DNA from: Halobacteriovoraceae bacterium
Lineage (GTDB): Bacteria; Bdellovibrionota; Bacteriovoracia; Bacteriovoracales; Bacteriovoracaceae
Length of the DNA stretch: 64,000 nt
Assembly: GCA_020635115.1 (NCBI GenBank)
Contig: JACKAK010000006.1
Location: 186,001 to 250,000, forward strand
Reading direction: 5' to 3'
The position numbers and the translations under genes were made by a program. The first letter of the stretch is position 1; every line of letters starts with the position of its first letter. Shown piece by piece: positions 1 to 8,389 of this stretch. The notes beneath the pieces were generated by a model, which did not search any database, was not told the DNA's origin, and worked only from the letters and a program-made list of their open reading frames with translations.

Positions 1-2
1 GA

Positions 3-92
3 TTGGCAAAGTTCTCTGACAAGGAAGACTTGAGTATCAATAAGATGATTACTCAAATGATAGAACACTGCTTAAATGAAGCTAATGGATAA
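3..92 (+). CDS. Ribbon-helix-helix-like small protein, C-terminal end (5' truncated by window)
   Basis: The frame beginning at base 3 is open up to TAA at 90-92 and encodes about 29 residues resembling the C-terminal half of Arc/CopG or HicB-like DNA-binding proteins (…LAKFSDKEDLSINKMITQ…: a helix, a turn, then the S-[IL]-N-x-[ML]-I motif of the second helix). Such proteins usually repress their own promoter and are often antitoxins or plasmid regulators, but the partner would lie to the left of the window. It converges with the zinc-ribbon gene, overlapping its 3' end by 11 bases. The identification rests on the tail alone. Confidence 0.4.
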   Translation: MAKFSDKEDLSINKMITQMIEHCLNEANG

Positions 93-1335
93 TTTCAGAA
101 TAAGCTCTGTCCTGCTCTGCTTGTCTAGTGGCCCAATAAATATTTGCATCTCTAAGCTCATCTAAAAATGTATAGGCCCTCTTCTCCGAATAATCCTTAA
201 CATAAGAAGAATAACGCATCCTAAAGTATTCCCTTGGATAAAACCCATCTCCACAAGGACTCATATACATTCTCTTGCAATACTTATCCCTTTCTCCTGA
301 AACCCGATACCAAAAGAGGTGGCCATGCCTTGGTAACCATTGAATACAAAACCTAAAATCCATTATAAGAGGCTTTCTATCTTCACTAAGATTGGTGGGC
401 ATTATGCAATGAACTCTAATAAAGTCCTGACTCAACTTTTCACTTCTCACCATTAGTTGCAATGACAAGCCCTTAAAATATTCATTATCAGGTAAATAAG
501 TAGTGATATTCTCCCAATTTGTAGAGCTTTCCATATTTTTGATTTCATCAATTTTTAATAATTCTGTTATATCCAAATGAAGAAATGACTCTTTCAACAT
601 TGGCTTCTCTTCATCCGCCAATACAAGATATTTATTTCGGTCTATACCTAAATTTTTAGAAATCTCTGGGTCATCTATCGGATAATCAAATAGTTCTGAG
701 TTAAAAATCCTACCTTCTTCAAGGTAGAGTGAAAATAATGGTTGTTGCTTTCTCCTTTCAATCACAGAGTCAGCTAGGGCAAAAGCATAAGCAGGATTTC
801 CTACAGGCTGGCCCGTTGCTGACTCAATAGCACTAAAGATTAAATTATGTTTCGTATGATTACACCACCACTCTTCACCGCATCTTTCAAGCCCTTCTTC
901 AATCATCCCTAAATAGAAACGAAAGTAATCTTCCAATGCTTCAAAACATAAATCATTCGTGGCAAAGCTAAACTTCTTCGCAATTCTTTGGCCAATCTGC
1001 TTTTTCGTTAATGAAACATATTTGCTCAAGAGCTTGTAAAAACCCCATCCTGAAGCCTTAGACATCTTGGCTACGATTTGTACTAAACAATAATCCTCAT
1101 AGCTTTTAAATTGATTTGCAGGCTTATTTATAACCGAAAGAGGGCGACCACGACTTTTCTCTTCTTTCCTTCGAGGCTTCGGTGTAAATGTCCTTCCACA
1201 CAACTTGCAGAGATACCTCTGCACATAGTTGCGACCTCTCCTGAACTTTCCATATTTCCTTGCCACACTCTTAGATGGTCGTGATGACCTCTTTCGACAA
1301 ATGCAATCGCTTGCATTACTTTTCTTATCTTCCAT
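82..1335 (-). CDS. InsA-like zinc-ribbon / HTH protein of unknown function
   Basis: 417 aa. Residues about 10-60 carry a C-x-C … C-x2-C arrangement ending in YLCKLCGRTFTP, the zinc ribbon found at the N terminus of IS1 InsA and related transposases, followed by a basic GRP linker. Residues about 75-125 look like a helix-turn-helix. The remaining 290 residues match no family I recognise, and I see no DDE/D triad, so calling it a transposase would go beyond the evidence. It is the last gene before the left edge, downstream of a restriction-modification operon on the same strand but 80 bases from it. No clear Shine-Dalgarno precedes the ATG. It may be a mobile-element regulator or defence-island protein. 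Confidence 0.5.
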   Translation of the reverse strand: MEDKKSNASDCICRKRSSRPSKSVARKYGKFRRGRNYVQRYLCKLCGRTFTPKPRRKEEKSRGRPLSVINKPANQFKSYEDYCLVQIVAKMSKASGWGFYKLLSKYVSLTKKQIGQRIAKKFSFATNDLCFEALEDYFRFYLGMIEEGLERCGEEWWCNHTKHNLIFSAIESATGQPVGNPAYAFALADSVIERRKQQPLFSLYLEEGRIFNSELFDYPIDDPEISKNLGIDRNKYLVLADEEKPMLKESFLHLDITELLKIDEIKNMESSTNWENITTYLPDNEYFKGLSLQLMVRSEKLSQDFIRVHCIMPTNLSEDRKPLIMDFRFCIQWLPRHGHLFWYRVSGERDKYCKRMYMSPCGDGFYPREYFRMRYSSYVKDYSEKRAYTFLDELRDANIYWATRQAEQDRAYSEIIH

Positions 1336-1415
1336 TCAACGATTTTATACGAAGAATGAAGATGATATTTGACCAGAACAATTTCAAGAGCTTAATCAAA
1401 TGCAAATGATTGCAT

Positions 1416-2498
1416 TTAATTCGAGGGGTACAACTTCTTCCAATCTGAGTAATTTAACAAATGAAAGTTAGCCTCAGGGGCACAACTAAATGTTCTGTGC
1501 TTATATCTTAGTTGGTTTTGAAGCCTGACACTCTCTTTTTTATTTGAAATATCAATTTCTATATCTGTGTAAATGTTTATTTGTAATCCTGTCGTTTTAT
1601 CCGTCAACTGAGAGGGTTCTGTAAAAACAGCCTTTCCTAAAACTGACACATCTTTTTCTGACTTAATTTTTCCCGCAAAAACTTCCTTCGAGCTACTGAA
1701 GCCAAATAGCTTTTCCGTCTCCCTATACTGAAGCATATATTTTATTTTTGAAGCAAAATGACTAGGGTTTTGTATTAGGCCCTCCATTAAATTGCTCGTT
1801 ACTTTTTTAGAAACATCTTTAACTAAAGCCTCTCTTATTTTAAACAGTTCTTTCAAATCACCATTTTTAGAAAAATCTTTTACCATTACTTTCAAGTCAG
1901 CCTTTTTAAAGATTTCTGATATTTCTTTTAGATTTAAGCTCTTCAATGAAGAAATATCCCCACTGAACACAGCCCTCTCTTTACCATCTATTATTACTTT
2001 CCCTTTCGACAGTTTCACAAAGCCTCTACTGTAACAATCTGCAATAACGGTAATCAAGTAACTCGCACTAAGTTTAGGGGCGAACTCCCAAAATGGTTCT
2101 TTAAACTTTTTGATAGGCTTCTCACAAAAGGTTTCTAACAACTGCTCAAAACCGCTATTTCTTATGATTTTGCTAGAGTCTTTTAAAGACACTCCCATTC
2201 CATCAACATAAATATCAGAACTGTCCTCTTTATGATTTTCAACACCAGACCAACTCAGGTTTTTTCCCACTAGGCCATAATCACTTTTTAAAACATTTGA
2301 AAGCTCAATTCCCCTATCAAAAAGATTTATATTTTTTTCAAAATCTTTTTTAGAGACACTGATTTTGCCTTCTCCGTACTTTGCAACTGTACCAATAAAA
2401 GACTTATACTTTTCATCAACGCTTTTACTAATAATGTCTTTATCAATAAAGCCAACTAATACTGAAATTTCGTGAATATCTGATACTTGAGCAGGCAT
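1416..2498 (-). CDS. Putative type II restriction endonuclease
   Basis: 360 aa, no signal peptide or membrane segment. Its main clue is position: third gene of an operon led by a C5-cytosine methyltransferase and starting 3 bases after the 125-aa gene. Internally, residues about 95-106 read DIYVDGMGVSLKD, i.e. Asp, a beta-hairpin-like spacer, then S-L-K, a pattern seen in the PD-(D/E)xK nuclease core of several type II enzymes where the middle acid is replaced (Asp95, Lys106 candidates). The family and recognition sequence cannot be deduced. Codon use is more A/T-rich with fewer GGCC tetramers than the core genes to the right, consistent with transfer. It could alternatively be an accessory specificity protein. 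Confidence 0.55.
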   Translation of the reverse strand: MPAQVSDIHEISVLVGFIDKDIISKSVDEKYKSFIGTVAKYGEGKISVSKKDFEKNINLFDRGIELSNVLKSDYGLVGKNLSWSGVENHKEDSSDIYVDGMGVSLKDSSKIIRNSGFEQLLETFCEKPIKKFKEPFWEFAPKLSASYLITVIADCYSRGFVKLSKGKVIIDGKERAVFSGDISSLKSLNLKEISEIFKKADLKVMVKDFSKNGDLKELFKIREALVKDVSKKVTSNLMEGLIQNPSHFASKIKYMLQYRETEKLFGFSSSKEVFAGKIKSEKDVSVLGKAVFTEPSQLTDKTTGLQINIYTDIEIDISNKKESVRLQNQLRYKHRTFSCAPEANFHLLNYSDWKKLYPSN

Positions 2499-2501
2499 GA
2501 C

Positions 2502-2879
2502 TTAGGTGTTGAAAAAGTCAGACAAAATGTCCAACTCATCTTGTCTTGAAAAGGGCGTATTGGCTTGTTCATCACACAAGATTGCTTTAACCTCATCCTC
2601 AATAAGCTCATTTGCGACCTTATCCACTTCAGCTAGTCTTAAAAAAGTTTCAAAATTAAAACCTAAAGACTCAAGGTCTTTCCTTATACCAAGCGTAAAG
2701 AGATTGGATTTCTCTAAAAGAGCATAATTTTCTAGCTCTTCCAAATCGCTTGAACAGCCAGAATAGAAAAAACAAAGCGGTCTCTTTGAAATCACTTCGT
2801 TATGGTTTGAATACCTATCAAATAGTATAATTTTGTGCTGATTTTTTGGATTGTTTTTGCTTAAACGAGCTAACTCCAT
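2502..2879 (-). CDS. Small protein of restriction-modification operon, function unknown
   Basis: 125 aa, lying between methyltransferase (94 bases upstream) and putative nuclease (3 bases downstream), so almost certainly co-transcribed and probably translationally linked to the nuclease. It has no recognisable HTH, so it does not look like a classical C (controller) protein; the C-terminal half is acidic and helical (…VDKVANELIEDEVKAIL…). It could be a second nuclease subunit, an inhibitor, or a regulator. I do not recognise its family. Confidence 0.55.
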   Translation of the reverse strand: MELARLSKNNPKNQHKIILFDRYSNHNEVISKRPLCFFYSGCSSDLEELENYALLEKSNLFTLGIRKDLESLGFNFETFLRLAEVDKVANELIEDEVKAILCDEQANTPFSRQDELDILSDFFNT

Positions 2880-2973
2880 GTATCTCTCCGTTGATACATA
2901 AAATTCTATTTTGCAGAAAGCAAAGAGTCAAAAGAATAATTATTTTAAGGTTTTAACCTTTCAAATATGAAAT

Positions 2974-4296
2974 TTACTTCTTAAATACTTTTGGCCACAA
3001 CTCTTCTATTCTTTTTGCTAAATGATAGGCTAATAGAGGCGGAACTGCGTTACCAATTAGCTTGTAGGCTTCAGAACTACTAACACCCACGCCTCTTTTT
3101 TCTCCAACAAACTTATAGGTATCAGGAAAAGTCTGAACTCTACAACACTCTCTAATCGTTAGCCTTCTTTCAGATAATCCTTTATTAAGTTCTTTTGAGA
3201 TTTCTCCGCCATGTTCTGAAGACAGTCTTCTAAACTCAATATTGCCATGATGCTCTGCCCTTATCGTTGGACCAATCTTATCTAAGTTAATTTCTTTATT
3301 ACCCTGACAATGCTTTCCATACCACTTTGCTTTTGAATAAGACTTTTGGTCAGGGTCATTCGTAAATTCAGGCTCTTTTAAGTCTTTGAAGACTTTTTTC
3401 AAAGGAACAAAAGGCACTAAAGTTCCGCAAGTATTTTCTTCTTTATTTAAGTAATGTGTTTTTTTAGGAAAAGGCGTGAAATCTTCAGGAATTTCATTTT
3501 TAGATAGAGCTTCCAAAGCCTTCTTTTTAAGCAGGTCTTTTCTGAAACCAATAAAAAATACTCTCTCCCTAGACTGAGGTACACCATAATAGGCGGAGTG
3601 TAATACTTCTCCATTTACTACTATATAGCCATCCTCTCCAATTTCTTGAAAATCATTTTGAATTATCTCTTTAACGTCACCTAGCGAAATAAGCCCTTTA
3701 ACATTTTCAGCTATAAACATTTTTGGGCGAGTGATGTCTATAACTTCTCTCATCCACATATAAAGTTTGCCTCTATTCTCTTCAGTAGGGCCTTCACCTA
3801 ATAAACCACCATGATGACTTTTATGTGAGCTAAAACCTTTTCTTTTCCCTGCTACAGAGAAATCCTGACACGGAAATCCGCCTGTTACGACATCAATGTT
3901 TGAAGGAAATACCCCCTTCTCTCCATCCCAATATCGTTTTACCCTATCGACAATACTTTCTAAGTGAAAAGAACCATTCTCAGCATCGTAATTGTTAATA
4001 AAGAAATTATTCCATGCCTTTTCAGCACCCGGACGAATATCATTAGCAAAAACTGTCTTAAATCTTGTTGGTGCTAGTTTAATCCAATCTTTTCGAGTTT
4101 CTTCCTGTACCCAATCAGAATGAATATTTTGATTAACGCTATCTTTATGAACCTCAAAAGCACCTTCAAAGCCCAAATCCATGCCTCCGCACCCACTAAA
4201 GAGGCTAAGAACATTTAAGTCTTTTAAACTTTTATCTGTTTTTGTACCTGATTTCTTTGATATATTTTTAGACTGATTTAAAGCACTATCAAGCAT
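2974..4296 (-). CDS. DNA (cytosine-5-)-methyltransferase of a restriction-modification system
   Basis: 440 aa. It transfers a methyl group from S-adenosylmethionine to C5 of cytosine in a specific DNA sequence. All key motifs are visible: motif I NVLSLFSGCGGMDLGFEG (residues 28-45), catalytic motif IV GGFPCQDFSVAG with Cys143, motif VI ENV (197-199), motif VIII QSRERVFFIGFR, motif IX RLTIRECCRVQTFPDTYKF and motif X …AYKLIGNAVPP…. Residues about 48-80 between motifs I and II are longer than usual. The target-recognition region (about 260-370) is unique, so the methylated site is unknown. It is the promoter-proximal gene of the operon, ensuring that methylase appears before the nuclease. The 1-25 N-terminal tail is Lys/Ser-rich. 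Confidence 0.93.
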   Translation of the reverse strand: MLDSALNQSKNISKKSGTKTDKSLKDLNVLSLFSGCGGMDLGFEGAFEVHKDSVNQNIHSDWVQEETRKDWIKLAPTRFKTVFANDIRPGAEKAWNNFFINNYDAENGSFHLESIVDRVKRYWDGEKGVFPSNIDVVTGGFPCQDFSVAGKRKGFSSHKSHHGGLLGEGPTEENRGKLYMWMREVIDITRPKMFIAENVKGLISLGDVKEIIQNDFQEIGEDGYIVVNGEVLHSAYYGVPQSRERVFFIGFRKDLLKKKALEALSKNEIPEDFTPFPKKTHYLNKEENTCGTLVPFVPLKKVFKDLKEPEFTNDPDQKSYSKAKWYGKHCQGNKEINLDKIGPTIRAEHHGNIEFRRLSSEHGGEISKELNKGLSERRLTIRECCRVQTFPDTYKFVGEKRGVGVSSSEAYKLIGNAVPPLLAYHLAKRIEELWPKVFKK

Positions 4297-4443
4297 TTCT
4301 TCTCCATAAACCTTGTAATAATAAGTAATTGGAAGTTTAATTTCGCGTTTAGCATCATGTCAATTCTATATTTAATGTAATTTCCCAATCTCAGTTTTTC
4401 TAACTACTTAAACTTTTTTTAAAACGGCAAGAAGCTGTTTCCA

Positions 4444-4477
4444 AAACCTTAGTTAATACAAACCCACTCTAAGGTTT
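4444..4477. terminator. 9-bp perfect inverted repeat, possible terminator of the recombinase-like gene
   Basis: AAACCTTAG (4444-4452) and CTAAGGTTT (4469-4477) form a 9-bp stem with a 16-base loop about 75 bases downstream of the stop of the leftward gene ending at 4552. The U tract after the stem on the minus strand is weak (TTTTGG), so it may instead be an operator upstream of the methyltransferase, whose start lies 150 bases further left. Confidence 0.35.
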
Positions 4478-4551
4478 AAAAACTCTATTTAAGAGGAAGT
4501 TATTAAATGCAGTCATGAAGCATACAATCAAACAATGAACCAAGCTAGGGG

Positions 4552-4968
4552 CTATCCTATATCCCTTAGAGACAAAATTTGATAAACAGTTTTTCCGTGC
4601 CATTTCCCTCGCCCTGTTTTTGTGGGAACTTTCATTGTGTTGAGAACTTCAGCAATCTTCCTATAACTAAAACCTTTGTCCCTAAGTTCACGCATTTTCC
4701 GAATTGTTTCAGCCTCTCGCTTATGTTCAATCAATTTTCTCTTCTCTACTTTTTCTCCATACCCAACGCCACGCTTTCTTTTCTGGTTAGACCCAACTGG
4801 TCGAAGTTCGATATTGCACTCTTTAAGTCGTTTTAATATAGTCGTTCGGGAGGACGCCACAGACCTCGAAATTTCGGCACAAGAGAGGCCTTCTAAGACA
4901 TATTTTTGGTGGAGGAACTCTTTGGTCAAGACTTCAGGCTCATGAAAGAAGTCAATGATATTCGACAT
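4552..4968 (-). CDS. Recombinase-domain-like HTH protein
   Basis: 138 aa. Two DNA-binding segments are visible: an N-terminal HTH around residues 24-50 (LEGLSCAEISRSVASSRTTI) and a C-terminal stretch (MRELRDKGFSYRKIAEVLN … TKTGRGKWHGKTVYQIL) that matches the 'Recombinase' domain found after the catalytic domain of large serine recombinases. The serine catalytic domain itself is absent, so it cannot recombine DNA alone. Either it is a remnant of an integrase or a small transcription factor that reuses this fold. It sits between the restriction-modification operon and a dead transposase fragment, which supports a mobile origin. Confidence 0.6.
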   Translation of the reverse strand: MSNIIDFFHEPEVLTKEFLHQKYVLEGLSCAEISRSVASSRTTILKRLKECNIELRPVGSNQKRKRGVGYGEKVEKRKLIEHKREAETIRKMRELRDKGFSYRKIAEVLNTMKVPTKTGRGKWHGKTVYQILSLRDIG

Positions 4969-5103
4969 TTCTGAGGGAGGACGGTATTCTCGATTAAAGG
5001 GGCATAGACCACCCCATTTTTTTTTCTAGGACAAAATGATCTCCTGGGCTACACTAATTATGACTCCCATCCCTTCATGGTGGAACACGCCGCACTCAAC
5101 ACC

Positions 5104-5268
5104 TCAACGACAGGCATAAAGCACTTTCAATCGATAGTTATTGAAGTTCCTATATCCGTAAGCCCGCTTCTGGAGCTGCTTACAGACGTTGTTATAACCT
5201 TCTGTTCTTGCATTCGTCAGCCTTCTTTTAAAATAATTTAATATTTCTACTCGCCATTTTTGTAGTGT
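5104..5268 (-). pseudogene. ISL3-family transposase, C-terminal fragment
   Basis: Reading leftwards from 5268, a 54-codon open stretch ends at TGA (5104-5106) and includes RLTNARTEGYNN and KRAYGYRNFNNYRLKVLYAC, the strongly conserved C-terminal signature of ISL3-family (DDE_Tnp_ISL3) transposases: R-x-T-N-[AG]-x-T-E-G-x-N-N followed by R-A-Y-G-[FY]-R-N. An in-frame stop (5269-5271) precedes it and no upstream transposase sequence of matching frame is recognisable, so only the tail survives. It marks a past insertion at the right edge of the accessory island. No terminal inverted repeats were identified. Bases 5272-5441 contain nothing I can assign. Confidence 0.8.
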
Positions 5269-5441
5269 TTATCGAAAAATTTTGAGTTTAAGGTCAAGCT
5301 GGAGCAAACACATAGAAATGGATTCGTCTACATAAAGAGGACGAAAAAATTAAAAATAAATTTTGCTAATAAATAATGTTAAAGGAAGATTTAAGTTCAG
5401 GATAAGTAGGGCACATGTAACAAATAGAAAAAGAAAATATA

Positions 5442-6212
5442 TTAATATGATTTTTTCTTAGGATCGTGAAGATTAATAAAATCCAATAGACGTTCTCGAG
5501 TAACGGTTTGGTTGTAGTAATAGAAATCTCCTTTGTTTTGTGACAAGGATTCATTAGATTGTTGACTTAACCATAATATAAAATCTTCAGCTTTGGGGCC
5601 AGAAAATGATTGAATTTCATTACTTTCATATCCATCACTAATTTCACAATATGAAATAGATCCGTCATGCTTTATTAAAAGCCCTGTACCACAGTAGTCT
5701 CTATGAGAATAAAAAAGACCTTCAAAATTATTAAAATTATTCGTTGTTTCTTTTGGTTTCAATGAAAAAAGCTTATTATAAACTTTATTAGCAATCTCTA
5801 TTCCAAATGGAGTAGTGTTAGACTTAGTTATCCAAGTCATGATTCTTTGTTCAATCTCATAAAATCTTGGCCAAACTGTTCTGGTTACTTCAGATCCTTG
5901 TAGGACATTTAAGCCAGAGCAATTCCATATTATAATGTCACCAGAATTTTTTTTATTACTTGAGTCGTTGGAGGTTAATATGATTTCAAAAGTGTGTTTT
6001 TCCAAAGTTTTTTGATCATGAATCTCAATTAAGCAATCCTTAAAGACAATTTCTTTTTCATGAGAATATTCCGTAGAAACTGGATTTTCATGAGGACCAA
6101 AACTCCAAAGATTTCTTTTAATCAAACTACTGATTGGATGATAAGCTAGAACTTCAGTATTTGGTAAAGAGTCCTTATCTAGTCTTATTAAAATTTCAAA
6201 ATCATCACACAC
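5442..6212 (-). CDS. Hypothetical protein, unknown function
   Basis: 256 aa starting at GTG (6212) with AAGGA 8 bases upstream. No signal peptide, membrane segment or recognised motif; it is acidic and soluble with scattered Trp/Cys. It follows the BLUF gene on the same strand with an 80-base gap and might be co-transcribed, making it a candidate output partner for the photoreceptor, though that is only positional inference. The sequence is AT-rich and lies immediately inside the island boundary. Confidence 0.55.
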   Translation of the reverse strand: MCDDFEILIRLDKDSLPNTEVLAYHPISSLIKRNLWSFGPHENPVSTEYSHEKEIVFKDCLIEIHDQKTLEKHTFEIILTSNDSSNKKNSGDIIIWNCSGLNVLQGSEVTRTVWPRFYEIEQRIMTWITKSNTTPFGIEIANKVYNKLFSLKPKETTNNFNNFEGLFYSHRDYCGTGLLIKHDGSISYCEISDGYESNEIQSFSGPKAEDFILWLSQQSNESLSQNKGDFYYYNQTVTRERLLDFINLHDPKKKSY

Positions 6213-6296
6213 GATTGTTTTCCTTTGAAATAATCTTTAATTTTATGTTCATAAAGGTCACTTACACGTTTTCCCTAAGATCTTTCGTGGCATTTT

Positions 6297-6716
6297 TTAA
6301 CGGTTATATTTTCTAAAACTATATAAAAGATTTAATATATCATCAGACCTATTTGCAAATTCAATTGGTTCCATTTTCCTATCTAAAAATTCAGTAAATC
6401 CCTCAATTTCATTCTTGTCATTCTCGGTCAAATATTTAAAACCCATCGACCAACCTGGAAATAATCTCTCTTCTACTTCTTTGCTAACTAATGTTATACA
6501 ACCTCGATGTCTATTATCTTGTTTTATAATCTCATAAAGTGATTTCACCTTATTTTTCTCACCTTCAATAATTTGTATAAAATTTCCTCCTCCATAAAGT
6601 AGCATTCCGGTTAAATTATTTTTCTTATTATTTTCTACACTGTGATCTAATAAAGTTAATAACTCTTCTTTACTCATATCACGTACAGAAGTACTCACAT
6701 AAATCAATTGAAACAT
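6297..6716 (-). CDS. BLUF-domain blue-light photoreceptor
   Basis: 139 aa, essentially a single BLUF domain (sensor of blue light using FAD) with a short C-terminal helical tail. The flavin-pocket residues fall in exact register with AppA after subtracting 15: Tyr6 (Y21), Asn30 (N45), Gln48 in NFIQIIEG (Q63), Trp89 and Met91 in GWSMGF (W104, M106), so it should be photoactive. There is no fused EAL, cyclase or DNA-binding domain; signalling must pass through protein contact. ATG at 6716 is preferred over an in-frame GTG at 6722 because GGAG lies 5 bases ahead of the ATG. The neighbour downstream is the unknown 256-aa gene. Confidence 0.93.
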   Translation of the reverse strand: MFQLIYVSTSVRDMSKEELLTLLDHSVENNKKNNLTGMLLYGGGNFIQIIEGEKNKVKSLYEIIKQDNRHRGCITLVSKEVEERLFPGWSMGFKYLTENDKNEIEGFTEFLDRKMEPIEFANRSDDILNLLYSFRKYNR

Positions 6717-6722
6717 ATTCAC

Positions 6723-7359
6723 TCCATATAAAGATATCTACTCACAATCTTTTCTCTTATGATAAAAGCAAGAATTTCAAGTTGCAAGTCTTACTCGATC
6801 AAGAATATCTAGATAAACCTAAGTCTTTAGCTAAACTTCTTAGAAAAAACAATTTAATGGATGACAAAACAACTGGAGTTATTATCAAGGAACAAAGTTC
6901 CCAGAAAAATTCAGAAAGAGAAGAGTTATTACAGCTATAATATATTTCAAAAATTCTTGGTAAATACTGATTACTTTCGCATTCAAGAGTATTCTCCATC
7001 ATTGAACGAGTCAAATTTCTCACTGGAAATCAATCAAGAATCATCATACGAGTATTGATTATAATTTTTTTCTATTTCGCATTTAAAAATTTTACAATCC
7101 TAATTTCACAATAATTAATGGAGTAATCAGTTTTAATTAAATTTAAAAATATCTGTAGTTAGAAAATTTATCTGTTAAAGAAAAAATTTAAACCCTTCCT
7201 TAAGAAATACTTCTTATAGGATATAAATATACTGAAATTCAGAAGTTTTAAAACTTATTGTTATTAATATTGCAACAATGATATCTATTAATGTCCCCTA
7301 TTGCAACAAACTCGAATAACTCATAATGTAATAGAATAAACTATCTTGAAGGTTAATAA
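6723..7359. other. Intergenic stretch, possible decayed coding sequence
   Basis: No confident gene. On the plus strand, 6782-6940 encodes a protein-like stretch ending in QSSQKNSEREELLQL, and the +1 frame continues protein-like from about 6900 to a stop at 7056-7058 (…YYSYNIFQKFLVNTDYF…). This could be the remains of a gene with a frameshift near 6935. From 7060 to 7359 the DNA is very AT-rich, with no ORF or hairpin that stands out. Confidence 0.3.
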
Positions 7360-7458
7360 ATGTCAGTGAATACAGATTATACAATTCATTTGTTAAAAGA
7401 TTTACTGGAGGTCTTAAGTGTTTTCAAGCAAAAAAAAAGTAAAATACAATTTCCGTAA
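7360..7458 (+). CDS. Possible 32-aa upstream ORF overlapping the pirin start
   Basis: ATG at 7360 follows GAAGG at a 7-base spacing and opens 32 codons (MSVNTDYTIHLLKDLLEVLS…) ending at 7458, overlapping the pirin gene by 41 bases in another frame. Its final codons cross an A9 run that also lies at the pirin N terminus. It could be a translationally coupled leader peptide, or pirin could begin here with a one-base indel in the A run. No homology is recognisable. Confidence 0.3.
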   Translation: MSVNTDYTIHLLKDLLEVLSVFKQKKSKIQFP

Positions 7459-8287
7459 TATACATAAACATTGGGTTGGGGATGGCTTTCATGTTTATAA
7501 TTTATTAAGGCCATCAGAAGAATTAAATAAATTCATCAGTCCATTTATACTTATCGATTATGCAAGTCCAGAAATATTCCCAAAAACAGATATACCAAAA
7601 GGAGTTGGTGAACATCCTCATCGAGGATTTGAGACTGTAACATTTGCTTACCAAGGCGAAATAGAACACAGGGATTCTTCTGGTGGTGGAGGGATTATAA
7701 AACCCGGAGATGTACAATGGATGACCGCAGGTAAAGGTGTCGTACATGATGAGTTTCACTCTGTAGAATTTTCTAAAAGAGGCGGAATCTTTGAAATGGT
7801 TCAACTCTGGGTAAATCTCCCAAAAAAAGACAAACTAACGAAACCAAAGTATCAAGGAATTAAAAGTAAGGATATTCCAGTCATTAAAATAAACAATAGC
7901 ACAAATCTTAGAGTAATCGCCGGTGAATATGAAGGAACAAAAGGCCCATCATCTACTTTTACACCCATAAATATTTTTGACATTTCTAGTTCAGCAAAAG
8001 AAAACCTGCATTTAGAGTTAGATGAAAATACAAATACTGTTCTTTTGATTCTAAGTGGAGAATTAGATATAAACAACACAAAGTACATGGACCAGAGCGC
8101 AGTGATTTTTGAAAGAGAGGGAAATGACTTAAATTTTACCACATCATCAAATTTCAAAGCACTCCTCTTAAATGGAGAACCAATTGATGAACCGATGGTC
8201 GCTCATGGCCCATTTGTCATGAATACAGAACTTGAAATTGTTGAAGCAATTACTGATTACCAAAATGGAGTAATGGGCAAATTATAA
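7418..8287 (+). CDS. Pirin family protein
   Basis: 289 aa, bicupin iron protein. Metal-site motifs are intact: GEHPHRGFETVTF (residues about 66-78; two His) and GKGVVHDEF (about 107-115; His and Glu). The family includes quercetin 2,3-dioxygenases (E. coli YhhW type) and proteins modulating transcription or metabolism; substrate is not predictable here. GTG at 7418 is supported by GGAGG at a 6-base spacing. Apparently monocistronic, with an AT-rich leader on the left and a 100-base gap to the next gene. The C-terminal cupin and YhhW-like tail are complete. Confidence 0.9.
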   Translation: MFSSKKKVKYNFRNIHKHWVGDGFHVYNLLRPSEELNKFISPFILIDYASPEIFPKTDIPKGVGEHPHRGFETVTFAYQGEIEHRDSSGGGGIIKPGDVQWMTAGKGVVHDEFHSVEFSKRGGIFEMVQLWVNLPKKDKLTKPKYQGIKSKDIPVIKINNSTNLRVIAGEYEGTKGPSSTFTPINIFDISSSAKENLHLELDENTNTVLLILSGELDINNTKYMDQSAVIFEREGNDLNFTTSSNFKALLLNGEPIDEPMVAHGPFVMNTELEIVEAITDYQNGVMGKL

Positions 8288-8389
8288 TTTATATTTCTAA
8301 TCTACTCATTCATTGATGTAACTTGTCGATTCTATTTTATTTCTATAGAATTTTTAAAAAATCTTCAAATATATTACACTAGGTGGAAT

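Noticed and set aside
2502..2879. C (controller) protein of the restriction-modification system
   Set aside because: No helix-turn-helix is visible and the gene lies within, not ahead of, the nuclease operon.
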